Source: an uncultured Erysipelotrichaceae bacterium (GTDB lineage: Bacteria; Bacillota_I; Bacilli_A; Erysipelotrichales; Erysipelotrichaceae). Taken from it: a DNA stretch of 53,679 bases. Position numbers and translations under genes: made by a program. The stretch spans positions 1-53,679 of the forward strand of contig CADBEA010000013.1 in the NCBI GenBank assembly GCA_902793635.1, in the 5' to 3' direction. The notes below the pieces were generated by a model. It did not search any database and was not told where the DNA came from. It saw nothing but the letters and a program-made list of their open reading frames with translations. Shown here in pieces: positions 1 through 7,427 of this stretch (position 1 is its first letter; the number at the start of each line of letters is the position of its first letter).

Positions 1-513
1 CGCATATGACATCATTGGCTTTTCCGGCGCAGGTAGCTGCAACTTTTTATCACCTTCCTTTAACTGCTTTCTGCGCTCTCTTTGATAAACAGCACTCTTT
101 GTGTCATTACCGATGCTCAGCGGGCGAACAATGTCTGTATTGCTGTTCTGCTTATGAAGCGTAGGTTCCTTAGGATCTCCGGAGATGGTTAATCCTGTAA
201 TTGCCATAAACCCATCTGAATTAATGTAGATCAGCGAGCCTTGGATCAGCGTGGCAACCCCATCTTTAATTGATACATCCGTGAAGCCACCCTTCATTTC
301 AGCCTCCAGATCATCAGCTGTTACAGGAAGAACTCTATCCCCTATACGCCGGCAAAGAACTCCGCCATAGTTCGCATATTTTAATGCGAGACGGATCCAA
401 AGCCACAAATATTCAGGTCCGTGTTTCAGTCGTTCAATTGCCGCAACTTCTTCACAGGAATCAATTCCCAGTTCAACTTTTAGGAAATAAAACGTTTCAT
501 TTCTATTCGGCAC
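1..513 (-). CDS. Phage-like replisome organizer N-terminal protein (partial, runs off left edge)
   Basis: Only the first 171 codons are in the window; the reading frame is open to the edge. It begins at a GTG preceded by an AAGGA-like site and overlaps the end of the small ORF upstream by 11 bases. The first ~110 residues (FYFLKVELGI near the start, then WLWIRLALKYANYGG, then a run of short strands and helices) look like the winged-helix N-terminal domain of phage replisome organizer/DnaD-like proteins, which load helicase at phage origins. After residue ~130 it becomes basic and polar, as expected for a linker. Family assignment is from pattern memory only. The A+T-rich composition and its position at the interruption of comFA point to a prophage or integrative element rather than chromosome core. 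Confidence 0.55.
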   Translation of the reverse strand, partial: MPNRNETFYFLKVELGIDSCEEVAAIERLKHGPEYLWLWIRLALKYANYGGVLCRRIGDRVLPVTADDLEAEMKGGFTDVSIKDGVATLIQGSLIYINSDGFMAITGLTISGDPKEPTLHKQNSNTDIVRPLSIGNDTKSAVYQRERRKQLKEGDKKLQLPAPEKPMMSYA

Positions 514-889
514 TTTGATCACCGTCCTTTTCTGATTCAGGTGATCCGTCCGAACCTGGGTGCCATTTGGCATATTCCTCTTCATTCATTTCCCGAGCTA
601 ATTTGGCAACACGCATTCTTGTGATTCCTAAATAATCGGCGGTTTCAGCATCACTGTGAGTGCCTTTGAATCGAATGCTGTAATTGAATATTTTATGCTT
701 TAGAACATTGGGATTTTTAGCATGAATTGTGTAGCTATATACGAGGTCTAACGCGGCAAAGACGTGAACACCGTCTGTAACTGTTCTTTCGCGGCTGATC
801 GGATCGATGAGATTATATGTGTAATGCCTGTAAAATAGCGTAAAATCAAGCAAATATAGGTATTCATAGTTTGTTCCCGAAATACTCAT
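503..889 (-). CDS. Small HTH-type protein at the element boundary, function unknown
   Basis: A 128-residue ORF whose ATG overlaps the TGA that ends the truncated comFA frame (ATGA overlap). Residues ~78-100 (HSDAETADYLGITRMRVAKL) read as a helix-turn-helix, followed by an acidic tail. The N-terminal 70 residues are aromatic-rich and not recognised. There is no good ribosome binding site before the ATG, so it may be translated by coupling to the comFA remnant, or start at an internal codon. It sits directly upstream of the replisome-organizer-like gene and is probably co-transcribed with it. The likely role is DNA binding within a mobile element; this is inference. Confidence 0.5.
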   Translation of the reverse strand: MSISGTNYEYLYLLDFTLFYRHYTYNLIDPISRERTVTDGVHVFAALDLVYSYTIHAKNPNVLKHKIFNYSIRFKGTHSDAETADYLGITRMRVAKLAREMNEEEYAKWHPGSDGSPESEKDGDQSAE

Positions 890-900
890 ACACCATGAGT
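883..900. other. Probable attachment junction inside comFA
   Basis: The comFA reading frame runs normally through CTTH and then stops after two more codons, exactly where the A+T-rich element genes begin. The junction carries a 5-bp inverted repeat with a 5-base centre (CTCAT-ACACC-ATGAG on the + strand). Family knowledge predicts a Gln-Leu-like continuation after CTTH, so the chromosomal side ends near position 893. Calling this attL/attR is inference; the other end is outside the window. Confidence 0.45.
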
Positions 901-1356
901 TGTGCAGATGATCAGATCACCGTCTGTCACATCCGTATGACCACCGCATACGGCAATGACCTTCGCCTTCGGGAAATACTGCGCCAGCCGTTCCCGCAGT
1001 TCCAGGACTACCTGTCTTCTGGGAATGGCAAAGCATACCTTCTTTCCCTCTTTCAGCATCTTCGCAATGCTCATAACAACCAGTTCTGTCTTGCCCGCAC
1101 CGCAGACGCAGTGCAGCAGCACATCAGAGGAATCAATCAGTTCCGCGCACCTTACGGCAATTTTTTCCTGCGCCTTGGTCAGCGGATACTGCAGGGTATA
1201 CTCTTCACTGCCTTCGGAAACCGGCGAAAGAGAGACCGGTTCATTCTCTTCCTCCAGCATGACCCTGCCGAAGGATATGCATTTGCGGCAATACCATCCC
1301 CTGCTTCCTTTGTAGAAGTATTCTCTGTCTGTATTCAGACATCTTGGACATTGCAT
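886..1356 (-). pseudogene. comFA: comFA, 5' part only (late competence DNA helicase, truncated)
   Basis: ComFA is the DEAD/DEAH-type ATPase that helps pull single-stranded DNA through the competence channel. What remains is 156 residues against about 400 or more in the family: a four-cysteine zinc finger (Cys3, Cys6, Cys23, Cys26), the Walker A motif GAGKTE near residue 86, the AIPRRQ motif near residue 110 and the DLIICTTH strand, then a premature TGA. Walker B/DEAH and the whole second RecA lobe are missing, so this copy cannot be a working translocase. The ATG at 1356 is chosen because a GAGGAGG site lies 7 bases upstream; an in-frame GTG further out would lie inside that site. The rest of the gene may lie past the far end of the integrated element. 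Confidence 0.75.
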
Positions 1357-1359
1357 AAT

Positions 1360-1377
1360 AAAAGACCTCCTCACTGT
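1360..1377. repeat. 18-bp direct repeat, copy 1 (comFA leader)
   Basis: AAAAGACCTCCTCACTGT, identical to the copy at 2674-2691. Read on the minus strand it contains the comFA ribosome binding site. Weaker similarity extends about 30 bases further upstream (an AAAAAGAG block and an AT-rich spacer), suggesting that a leader of ~50 bp was duplicated. Confidence 0.8.
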
Positions 1378-1415
1378 GTATATATTCGCGAAAAGGTCTG
1401 TTTCTCTCTTTTTAT

Positions 1416-1485
1416 CTATGATTCACCCTTCTTTTTTTGCTGTTCAAGCCTGTTTCTCATGAAAGAAGAGATTATCCGGTTTCAT
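1416..1485 (-). other. Two tiny overlapping leader ORFs between the TIR gene and comFA
   Basis: An AAGGAGA site is followed 6 bases later by an ATG opening a 13-codon ORF (1485 to 1444). Inside its end an ATG opens a second, 14-codon ORF rich in Lys and Gln (1460 to 1416). Between them and the comFA start an AGACCT/AGGTCT pair could fold over part of the comFA ribosome binding site. They could be leader peptides, or the remains of a gene cut away when the TIR gene arrived. The rest of the 220-base gap shows nothing recognisable. Confidence 0.25.
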
Positions 1486-1576
1486 CGTATCTCCTTCTGA
1501 CTGCCTGCAGAATCATGAATTCTTAAAAACAACTGTTTTAACGAGCTGCTGATCAGACAATCTGGAACGATCAGTC

Positions 1577-2596
1577 CTAATCACTTTCCATCTTCCCGAT
1601 TGAACTCGTTGTTTTAAAATCAATACGGATATTGCTGAAAACAACTTCACCAGCAAGACAATTCATATCTGTCGGATGTATTACAAAACAGATTTCCCTG
1701 ATACACTCCAAAGGTTTGTAATTCATGTTTTTTAAAGGAATGCGAATTTCGTTTTTACCAGCTCCCACAATTGTTTCATTAACAAAGACCCTGTTGTTTT
1801 CAGCACTTTTGAATTCAACTGTCAGTTTATTCAGAACCCCATCACGATTATCTGCGGTAAAACAGAATGCAGCATCACTGTCAAAGGACAGGTATTCCCT
1901 GAGATTCAGATTTTCCCAATACACAAGTGCAACTGAGGCAAATGACGGATCATCGTATTCAAGTAATGACAGGTTAAATGTGAATTCGAAAGAATCACCT
2001 GCATTGCGGCATTTTGCGATTCTGTCACGCGGAACCGGCAGCCTGCCTCTCTCATCAAAATAAGCACCTGCCTCGACTCCGTCATACAATGATGCTTTTC
2101 TCAATATTGATTCATGAATCATTGTGCAGAATTTTGCAATTGCGACATTCAGCCTTGCAATCGTCGGATCATTCTTATCTTCGGGAAAGTGCCTGAGCAC
2201 TTCAGTAACTGACTTTGATGACGTAAGATCAGCAAGCTGCATTTCAACTAACGGTGTGTCTGCCAAAGCCTGTCCTTTGTTCAAAGGAGGCAGCAGCATT
2301 GGCTGAATCAGAATAGATGCCACGTCATCATCGCAATATCTCTCATATGCGGCACCAAGTTCAAATGCACAGTATTTGCTCTTCCAGTATTCTCTGGAAA
2401 TGATCGCTATGAATACATCCGCATTTTTCAGATTTTTATAAATAGTATCTTTGAAATTCTGGCCTGGATCAATTGATGATTCATCTGACGAACAGAAAAT
2501 ATATACATCCGGGTTAACAGCGAAAATCAATTTCATTAAGTCATCAACCAGCCAGGCATTCTGAGATGAGTGACTTATAAACACATTTTGCTTCAT
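1577..2596 (-). CDS. TIR-domain protein with C-terminal galactose-binding-like beta-sandwich
   Basis: A 339-residue protein. Residues 1-~135 form a bacterial TIR domain: FISHSS at 6-11, a D-P-G loop near 43-45, IAIISREYW at 63-71 and CAFELGAA at 76-83, where Glu79 fits the catalytic glutamate of TIR NADases. Residues ~200-328 are strand-rich and resemble the CBM11/CIA30 galactose-binding-like fold (SFEFTFNLS, AAFCFTADN, NEIRIPLKN, VVFSNIRIDF). TIR proteins act as NAD+-cleaving effectors or signal producers in phage defence; the beta-sandwich may be the sensor (inference). The ATG at 2596 is preferred over one 20 codons upstream because of the GAGG site before it and the promoter at 2632-2660. 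No partner gene lies beside it. It is A+T rich and bracketed by a direct repeat. Confidence 0.75.
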   Translation of the reverse strand: MKQNVFISHSSQNAWLVDDLMKLIFAVNPDVYIFCSSDESSIDPGQNFKDTIYKNLKNADVFIAIISREYWKSKYCAFELGAAYERYCDDDVASILIQPMLLPPLNKGQALADTPLVEMQLADLTSSKSVTEVLRHFPEDKNDPTIARLNVAIAKFCTMIHESILRKASLYDGVEAGAYFDERGRLPVPRDRIAKCRNAGDSFEFTFNLSLLEYDDPSFASVALVYWENLNLREYLSFDSDAAFCFTADNRDGVLNKLTVEFKSAENNRVFVNETIVGAGKNEIRIPLKNMNYKPLECIREICFVIHPTDMNCLAGEVVFSNIRIDFKTTSSIGKMESD

Positions 2597-2631
2597 ATTC
2601 TTATAATCCTCGTATCTTTTTTCAGCGTAAT

Positions 2632-2660
2632 AGAATATTGAAATATTTACAAGCATTCAA
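2632..2660 (-). promoter_or_regulatory. Promoter of the TIR gene
   Basis: On the minus strand TTGAAT (2655-2660), a 17-base spacer and TATTCT (2632-2637). Transcription would start near 2625, about 30 bases before the chosen ATG, which supports that start over the upstream one. Confidence 0.4.
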
Positions 2661-2673
2661 AACAGCAAATCAA

Positions 2674-2691
2674 AAAAGACCTCCTCACTGT
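2674..2691. repeat. 18-bp direct repeat, copy 2 (downstream of tatD)
   Basis: Identical to 1360-1377. Here the ribosome binding site it contains has no gene correctly spaced after it: the nearest ATG is about 20 bases off and the likely TIR start is about 85 bases off. It therefore looks like the orphaned original leader of comFA, which would once have followed tatD directly. Confidence 0.8.
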
Positions 2692-2722
2692 ATGCATTGT
2701 GAGAAAGCCTTGATACTCTTTT

Positions 2723-3484
2723 TTATTTCTCTTCGCCAAACAGCCGGTTGAAGTTATCGAACACCGCTTCGGCAAGCTGTTCCATCGTGATGTTTCTGAT
2801 CTGACTGATCGCTTCATAAATACGTATCACATCTTCCGGTTCATGCCGGTGTCCCAATACCGGACTCTGATACGGTGAATCGGTTTCGATCAGCAGCCGG
2901 TCAAGAGGAATATCCGCAATGACCTGACGCGGCTTTTTCGATCCCGGAAACAGGACACTGGCACCGAAGGAAATATAGTAACCTTCTTTGATATACAGCC
3001 GGGCCATTTCAAGCGAACCGCTGTAGCTGTGAATGATGCCGCGACAGGGATGTTCCTTCAGGATGGCCAATGTATCGGCACTGGCTTTGCGGCTGTGGAT
3101 ATTCACGGGCAGATGATACCTGCGGGCCATTTCCAGCTGGGAAACAAAGAAATGTCTCTGCTGTTCCTTCGTGTGCGGATGTGAATAATAATCCAGGCCG
3201 GTTTCACCAATCATATCGGGATGATATGTTTCGACGATTCTGTCCAGTTCCCGCAGTCTTTCCTCGCTGCTGTCATCTTCGAGATCCTGGGGATGAATAC
3301 TGCAGGCAAGTTTAAAACCGGGATACTGTTCCCTGAGAACAGCTGACGCCTGCAGGTCATGTCTGCTGCAGCAGATCATGATGACATTACGGACATCTTT
3401 GTCCAGCATTCTGTTTATGACATCTGTCCTGTCACCGTCATACTGCCGGGAACCGAGATGACAATGCGCGTCAACAAAGATCAT
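2723..3484 (-). CDS. tatD: TatD family metal-dependent DNase
   Basis: A 253-residue TIM-barrel hydrolase of the usual family length. The metal ligands are visible: DAHCHL at the N-terminus (HxH), GETGLDYY (catalytic Glu), the HSRKA and IIHSYSG histidines, and IETDSPY near residue 200. TatD enzymes are Mg-dependent 3'-5' exonucleases or related hydrolases. A good ribosome binding site (GGGAGAAGG) precedes the ATG. It follows the MFS gene by 20 bases and probably shares its transcript; comFA probably followed it before the TIR insertion. Confidence 0.9.
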   Translation of the reverse strand: MIFVDAHCHLGSRQYDGDRTDVINRMLDKDVRNVIMICCSRHDLQASAVLREQYPGFKLACSIHPQDLEDDSSEERLRELDRIVETYHPDMIGETGLDYYSHPHTKEQQRHFFVSQLEMARRYHLPVNIHSRKASADTLAILKEHPCRGIIHSYSGSLEMARLYIKEGYYISFGASVLFPGSKKPRQVIADIPLDRLLIETDSPYQSPVLGHRHEPEDVIRIYEAISQIRNITMEQLAEAVFDNFNRLFGEEK

Positions 3485-3504
3485 TTTCCTTCTCCCTTTC
3501 CGGT

Positions 3505-4758
3505 TTACTGTTCAACGTTGTAGATCACAGCGACTTCCTTCCGGCGGGTGCCGATAATGGCAAATGCCGAAAGCAGGCAGAAGCCCATAAAACCGGAAAT
3601 AACAAGCCGCGGTGATATCTGTAAAGCAAGCCAGCCGGCTGTCAGTTCACCGACCAGGCTGCCGCAGGTATTCAGCATATTGAAAGCACCGTTGAATCTG
3701 CCCTTCTTTTCATCCGGCACATAAGCCTGGGTCGCTGAAACACGGATCGTGTAACTGGTCACACCAAGGATACCTGACATAAAGCAGAACAAAGCGCCAA
3801 GCGGCAGCGACAGATAAAGGTAGGTGCCTTCCAGAACAGCGGTGACGATATACACGAAAAAAGCAATCCGGAATTTGTGCTGGGGCGGAATCTTATGCCG
3901 GTAATGCAGACCGCCGCCGATTGCCCGGCCGACCACGCTCATGCCGACTACGATCATGAAGATATACTCTCCGTTGGCGTAATTCGCCCTGAACCATGGC
4001 AGTGTCAGAACATTGGTGGCACCGTAGGTCATCGCAGAAACGGTAAAATACAGGGCAATGGCCAGCAGGCCTTTGTCGTTTTTCAGGAAGAAGAATCCTT
4101 CCCTGATATCTCTCAGCATCATTTTTGTCCGATGCTGCGTGTCCTCCGTCTTCTTCTGCAGATCAATATACTGCTCATAGCCGTCAGCAATTCTTGTTTC
4201 CATAACTGCCGCCAGGAAGAAACAGACCGCGTTGGCAGCCAGCAGCGGTGAAATACCGACCTGCTTGTAGACAAACGTCGCCACCGGCACCATGATCGCC
4301 GACAGGGTTTCCAGAACGGAAGCGACCGAATATGCTTTGGCATAATTGCCTTTGGTGATCAGCAGCGGGTAAAAACTGGAATATGCGACCAGATAAATAC
4401 TGTGGATCGATCCAATCAGAAAGACATATACCGCAAACAGAGGAAAACTGAACCAGCCGCCGGCAAGAATAAACGAAGCGGCAAGATAGAGAATACTGGA
4501 CAGGAAATCCAGCATGTAAATTGTCCGGCGCCGTGAGAAACGATCAAGAATCGCTCCGGAAATGATCGGAACGATGATCTGCGGAATGGTAAATACCGCC
4601 AGATAAACAGCATAAAGGAGCGTGGATTCCGTATAATCCAGAACCATCAGACTCATTGCGAAACCGGACATCGCATTGCCGAGCATGGAAACAACACTGC
4701 CGGCTGTAATGATCGTGAAGTCCCTTGTCCAAAGGGTGTTCTTTTCTTCTGCAGGCAT
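3505..4758 (-). CDS. MFS exporter, macrolide-efflux (MefA)-like
   Basis: 417 residues with about 12 hydrophobic segments. The N-terminal pattern (TRDFTIITAGSVVSMLG, then ILDRFSRRRT between helices 2 and 3) and the C-terminal VSATQAYVPDEKKGRFNG loop are typical of the MFS_3/MefA-type drug exporters. Substrate cannot be told from sequence. No strong ribosome binding site precedes the ATG. A minus-strand ORF of up to 82 codons (4768-5016, with a 46-codon version from an internal ATG) ends 9 bases upstream; it lacks a ribosome binding site and was not called. tatD follows in the same direction. Confidence 0.8.
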   Translation of the reverse strand: MPAEEKNTLWTRDFTIITAGSVVSMLGNAMSGFAMSLMVLDYTESTLLYAVYLAVFTIPQIIVPIISGAILDRFSRRRTIYMLDFLSSILYLAASFILAGGWFSFPLFAVYVFLIGSIHSIYLVAYSSFYPLLITKGNYAKAYSVASVLETLSAIMVPVATFVYKQVGISPLLAANAVCFFLAAVMETRIADGYEQYIDLQKKTEDTQHRTKMMLRDIREGFFFLKNDKGLLAIALYFTVSAMTYGATNVLTLPWFRANYANGEYIFMIVVGMSVVGRAIGGGLHYRHKIPPQHKFRIAFFVYIVTAVLEGTYLYLSLPLGALFCFMSGILGVTSYTIRVSATQAYVPDEKKGRFNGAFNMLNTCGSLVGELTAGWLALQISPRLVISGFMGFCLLSAFAIIGTRRKEVAVIYNVEQ

Positions 4759-4987
4759 GATTCTATTTTACTTGATTGCCCTGGCGCAAAGCACATAAAA
4801 TGACTGCTTTTCGAGGATGATGCAGACCGGCCGCGCTGTCTCTGTTTCCATCAGGAAAAAACAGTGGTTCCAAACAGCACGTACCTTTTCAACTGCCCGT
4901 TCTTCCATTACAATGGATTCAAGTCTCAAAAGGGGGAAAAACGCACAGATGCCTGCCTGGGCATTCACAGGTGCGTCCGGAATCACT

Positions 4988-6694
4988 ATGAAACTGAGAA
5001 AATGGGTAATTGTCACACCAATCGTATTACTGCTGGCGGGCGGCGGCTTCGTTGGTTACAAAGTGTATCAGAACTATCTGGCCGAACAGGCAAGACTCGA
5101 AGAAGAAAAAAAGCGGGAAACGCTGTATGTCTCTTCTGAAGAGAAAACGGTGGAGATTGAACGGCGGGACGGCGAAGGAACCCTGACGCTGGTCCGCGGA
5201 ACACCGGTGGAAACCCGTGTCGTGCCGCTCGTGGTCAAAGAAAACGAGGAAGATGAAGAAGGAAAGGAATACCGGCTTGTCTTCATTGACGAAGTGGAAT
5301 ACCTGATGACTGACGAGCAGCTGAGCAGTGACCTGCAGGGTGCCGTGAAGGAATCTTCCGGATTTGTCTTACGGCCTGCCATCATTTACAAAGATCCAAC
5401 CGGTCCGGCGATCGCTTCAACGGCTGATGCCGGCGCGGAAGTGCAGATCACCGGCTTCGCAAATCTTCTGCCGGACGGCAGCGTCGACCGTTACAAGGTC
5501 AGTGTAAATGACCAGCAGGGATATCTGCGCAGTGAATACCTGGTCAGAAATTCAGCTGACATTCCCGATACTGTCGCTTCCTTCCAGTATGAAAGAGAAG
5601 ACATCTACGGCGGCGGCAATGCCTACACACTGGATTATTCCGTTGTCGACAAGGGCAATTTCCCGAACAATCAGATGCCCCGGGAAGTACGCACCTTATA
5701 TCTGAACAAAACATGTATCGAAACGATCGATGACTACATTGAAGTCGCCAATAACAGCGGCATCAACGCCTTCATCATCGACATCAAGGAAAGCGACGGT
5801 CCGGCTTATGAATCACCGGTCATCAAGGAATACAGCCCGACCTCCTATGACAGTGCCTTCAATTCGTTTGACGCATATAAAGCCGCAGTGAAGAAGTGCA
5901 AGGACAACGGCATCTACGTTATCGGCCGTATCGTCACCTTCAAGGACGACCTGTATGCCGAAGACCACCCGGAAAACTGTCTGGTGGACATCGGCAGCGG
6001 TGCGCCGTATACCCTGGCAAGTGCCTACTGGCCCTCACCCTACCAGCGTTCGGTCTGGGAATATAATATCCGGCTTGCCATTGAAGCAGCGGAAGAAATG
6101 GGCTTCGACGAGATCAACTTCGACTATATCCGTTTCCCGGATCTGATCGATCTGGAAATGGACAATATTGATTTCCGCAACACCTACGGTGAAACCATGG
6201 CGCAGGCGATCAATAAATTCCTGATCTACGCCCGTGACGAACTGCATGACAGAAATGTCTATCTGTCCTGCGACGTATTCGGCGAAACATCCAACGATTA
6301 TGTCACCGCTTATGGTCAGTACTGGCCGATGATGTCCAATATCGCGGATGTCATGTGCGCTATGCCGTACCCGGATCACTTCGCGATTCATGACTACGGT
6401 ATTGCCCAGGCAGTCTGGGAAGTTCCTTATGAACTGCTCTACAACTGGGGTCTGTACATCATCGACCGTCAGGAAGAAACACCTAATCCGGCGAAAGTCC
6501 GTACATGGATCCAGGGCTTCGATACCGACTATAAGGAACCGGAAGTCATTTACGACGTCAACAAGATCAACGAACAGATCGATTCGCTTTACAGCAACGG
6601 TCTTGACGACGGCTACATGGTATGGAACGCGCCGAGTGAATTATGGCGTTACTGGGAATACGTACCGGCGTTCTACGAGCGCATCAGCGAATAA
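4988..6694 (+). CDS. Membrane-anchored DUF4015 glycoside hydrolase-like protein
   Basis: 568 residues from the chosen ATG. A basic start and a hydrophobic segment (residues ~5-25, VIVTPIVLLLAGGGFVGY) anchor it in the membrane, followed by a short charged coil. Residues ~150-195 look like a bacterial SH3-type strand repeat (VSVNDQQGYLRSEYL). From ~235 on is a TIM-barrel of the DUF4015/putative glycoside hydrolase family: INAFIIDIKES, YVIGRIVTFKD, INFDYIRFPD, DVFGETS, AMPYPDHF, GYMVWNAPSELW. The substrate is unknown; a cell-wall or exopolysaccharide glycan is the natural guess. Longer in-frame starts exist upstream but would bury the anchor. The 229-base gap before it has a weak TTCAAC/TACAAT promoter-like pair near 4890-4915. 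Confidence 0.8.
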   Translation: MKLRKWVIVTPIVLLLAGGGFVGYKVYQNYLAEQARLEEEKKRETLYVSSEEKTVEIERRDGEGTLTLVRGTPVETRVVPLVVKENEEDEEGKEYRLVFIDEVEYLMTDEQLSSDLQGAVKESSGFVLRPAIIYKDPTGPAIASTADAGAEVQITGFANLLPDGSVDRYKVSVNDQQGYLRSEYLVRNSADIPDTVASFQYEREDIYGGGNAYTLDYSVVDKGNFPNNQMPREVRTLYLNKTCIETIDDYIEVANNSGINAFIIDIKESDGPAYESPVIKEYSPTSYDSAFNSFDAYKAAVKKCKDNGIYVIGRIVTFKDDLYAEDHPENCLVDIGSGAPYTLASAYWPSPYQRSVWEYNIRLAIEAAEEMGFDEINFDYIRFPDLIDLEMDNIDFRNTYGETMAQAINKFLIYARDELHDRNVYLSCDVFGETSNDYVTAYGQYWPMMSNIADVMCAMPYPDHFAIHDYGIAQAVWEVPYELLYNWGLYIIDRQEETPNPAKVRTWIQGFDTDYKEPEVIYDVNKINEQIDSLYSNGLDDGYMVWNAPSELWRYWEYVPAFYERISE

Positions 6695-6709
6695 TCAGAA
6701 AACAGATAA

Positions 6710-6730
6710 GGGAGCGTGTCAACGCTCCCT
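6710..6730 (+). terminator. Terminator after the DUF4015 gene
   Basis: 8-bp stem GGGAGCGT/ACGCTCCC with a 4-base loop, followed by TTT. It separates this gene from the carbonic anhydrase gene, which has its own TATAAT at 6760-6765. Confidence 0.7.
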
Positions 6731-6791
6731 TTCATATTTCCGCCGGGAAAAGAAACAACTATAATATTTATATAAAGACGGAGCAATTCAT

Positions 6792-7349
6792 ATGAAAACA
6801 CAATACACCGCCGAAGAAACCCTTCAGAAACTGAAGGAAGGCAACCGGCAATACATCGATTCGGAACGGAATCCCGGTGACATTTCCCGGCATATCCGTG
6901 AAGAAACCTATGCTCATGGCCAGCATCCCTACGCAACCGTGATTGCCTGCTCGGATTCACGTGAGATTCCCGAAGCGATTTTCTCGGCCGGTATCGGCGA
7001 GATCTTCACGATCCGCGTGGCCGGTAATGTCATCGATGCATCGCAGCTCGGCAGTATTGAATACGCGGCCGAACACCTGCATGTGCCGCTGACCGTCGTG
7101 CTTGGTCATACGAACTGCGGTGCGGTGGAAGCCGCTTCGCAGGGCCATCTCGAAGGTTATGCCGGAACCCTGACAAAGGACATTTACAAGGCAATCAAAG
7201 GCGAACCTGATCTGACTGCCGCCAGCCGTCGGAATGTCCGTTATCAGCTGGAAAAGATCCGTACGGCATTTGCCGGTAAATGCTGTTTCACAGCGATCGG
7301 TGCCCTCTATCATATCGAAAGCGGCATCGTTGAGTGGTTTGAAGACTGA
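6792..7349 (+). CDS. Beta-class carbonic anhydrase
   Basis: 185 residues. Zinc ligands Cys53 and Asp55 in ACSDSR, then His106 and Cys109 in GHTNCGAV, the hallmark of beta carbonic anhydrases, with VAGN at 76-79. It interconverts CO2 and bicarbonate, supplying bicarbonate to carboxylases in the cytoplasm. It is a little shorter than many family members, with a compact C-terminus. CGGAG 8 bases before the ATG supports the start. Single gene, bounded by terminators on both sides. Confidence 0.9.
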   Translation: MKTQYTAEETLQKLKEGNRQYIDSERNPGDISRHIREETYAHGQHPYATVIACSDSREIPEAIFSAGIGEIFTIRVAGNVIDASQLGSIEYAAEHLHVPLTVVLGHTNCGAVEAASQGHLEGYAGTLTKDIYKAIKGEPDLTAASRRNVRYQLEKIRTAFAGKCCFTAIGALYHIESGIVEWFED

Positions 7350-7353
7350 AAAC

Positions 7354-7385
7354 AGCCGGGTTCTGCTGAACCTGGCTATTTCTTT
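7354..7385 (+). terminator. Terminator after the carbonic anhydrase gene
   Basis: 10-bp stem AGCCGGGTTC/GAACCTGGCT with a short loop and one G-U pair, followed by a T-rich tail. Confidence 0.7.
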
Positions 7386-7427
7386 CTCATAACACAGAAT
7401 TATGCAATATATGCGGCATCTGAACGT

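Noticed and set aside
871-1500. 209-codon + strand ORF over comFA
   Set aside because: It lies antisense to the zinc finger and Walker A motifs of comFA, and its translation shows no family features; a shadow frame.
4768-5016. Minus-strand ORF of 82 codons upstream of the MFS gene (46-codon version from an internal ATG)
   Set aside because: No ribosome binding site, it overlaps the start of the DUF4015 gene on the other strand, and no recognisable features; left as a possibility only.
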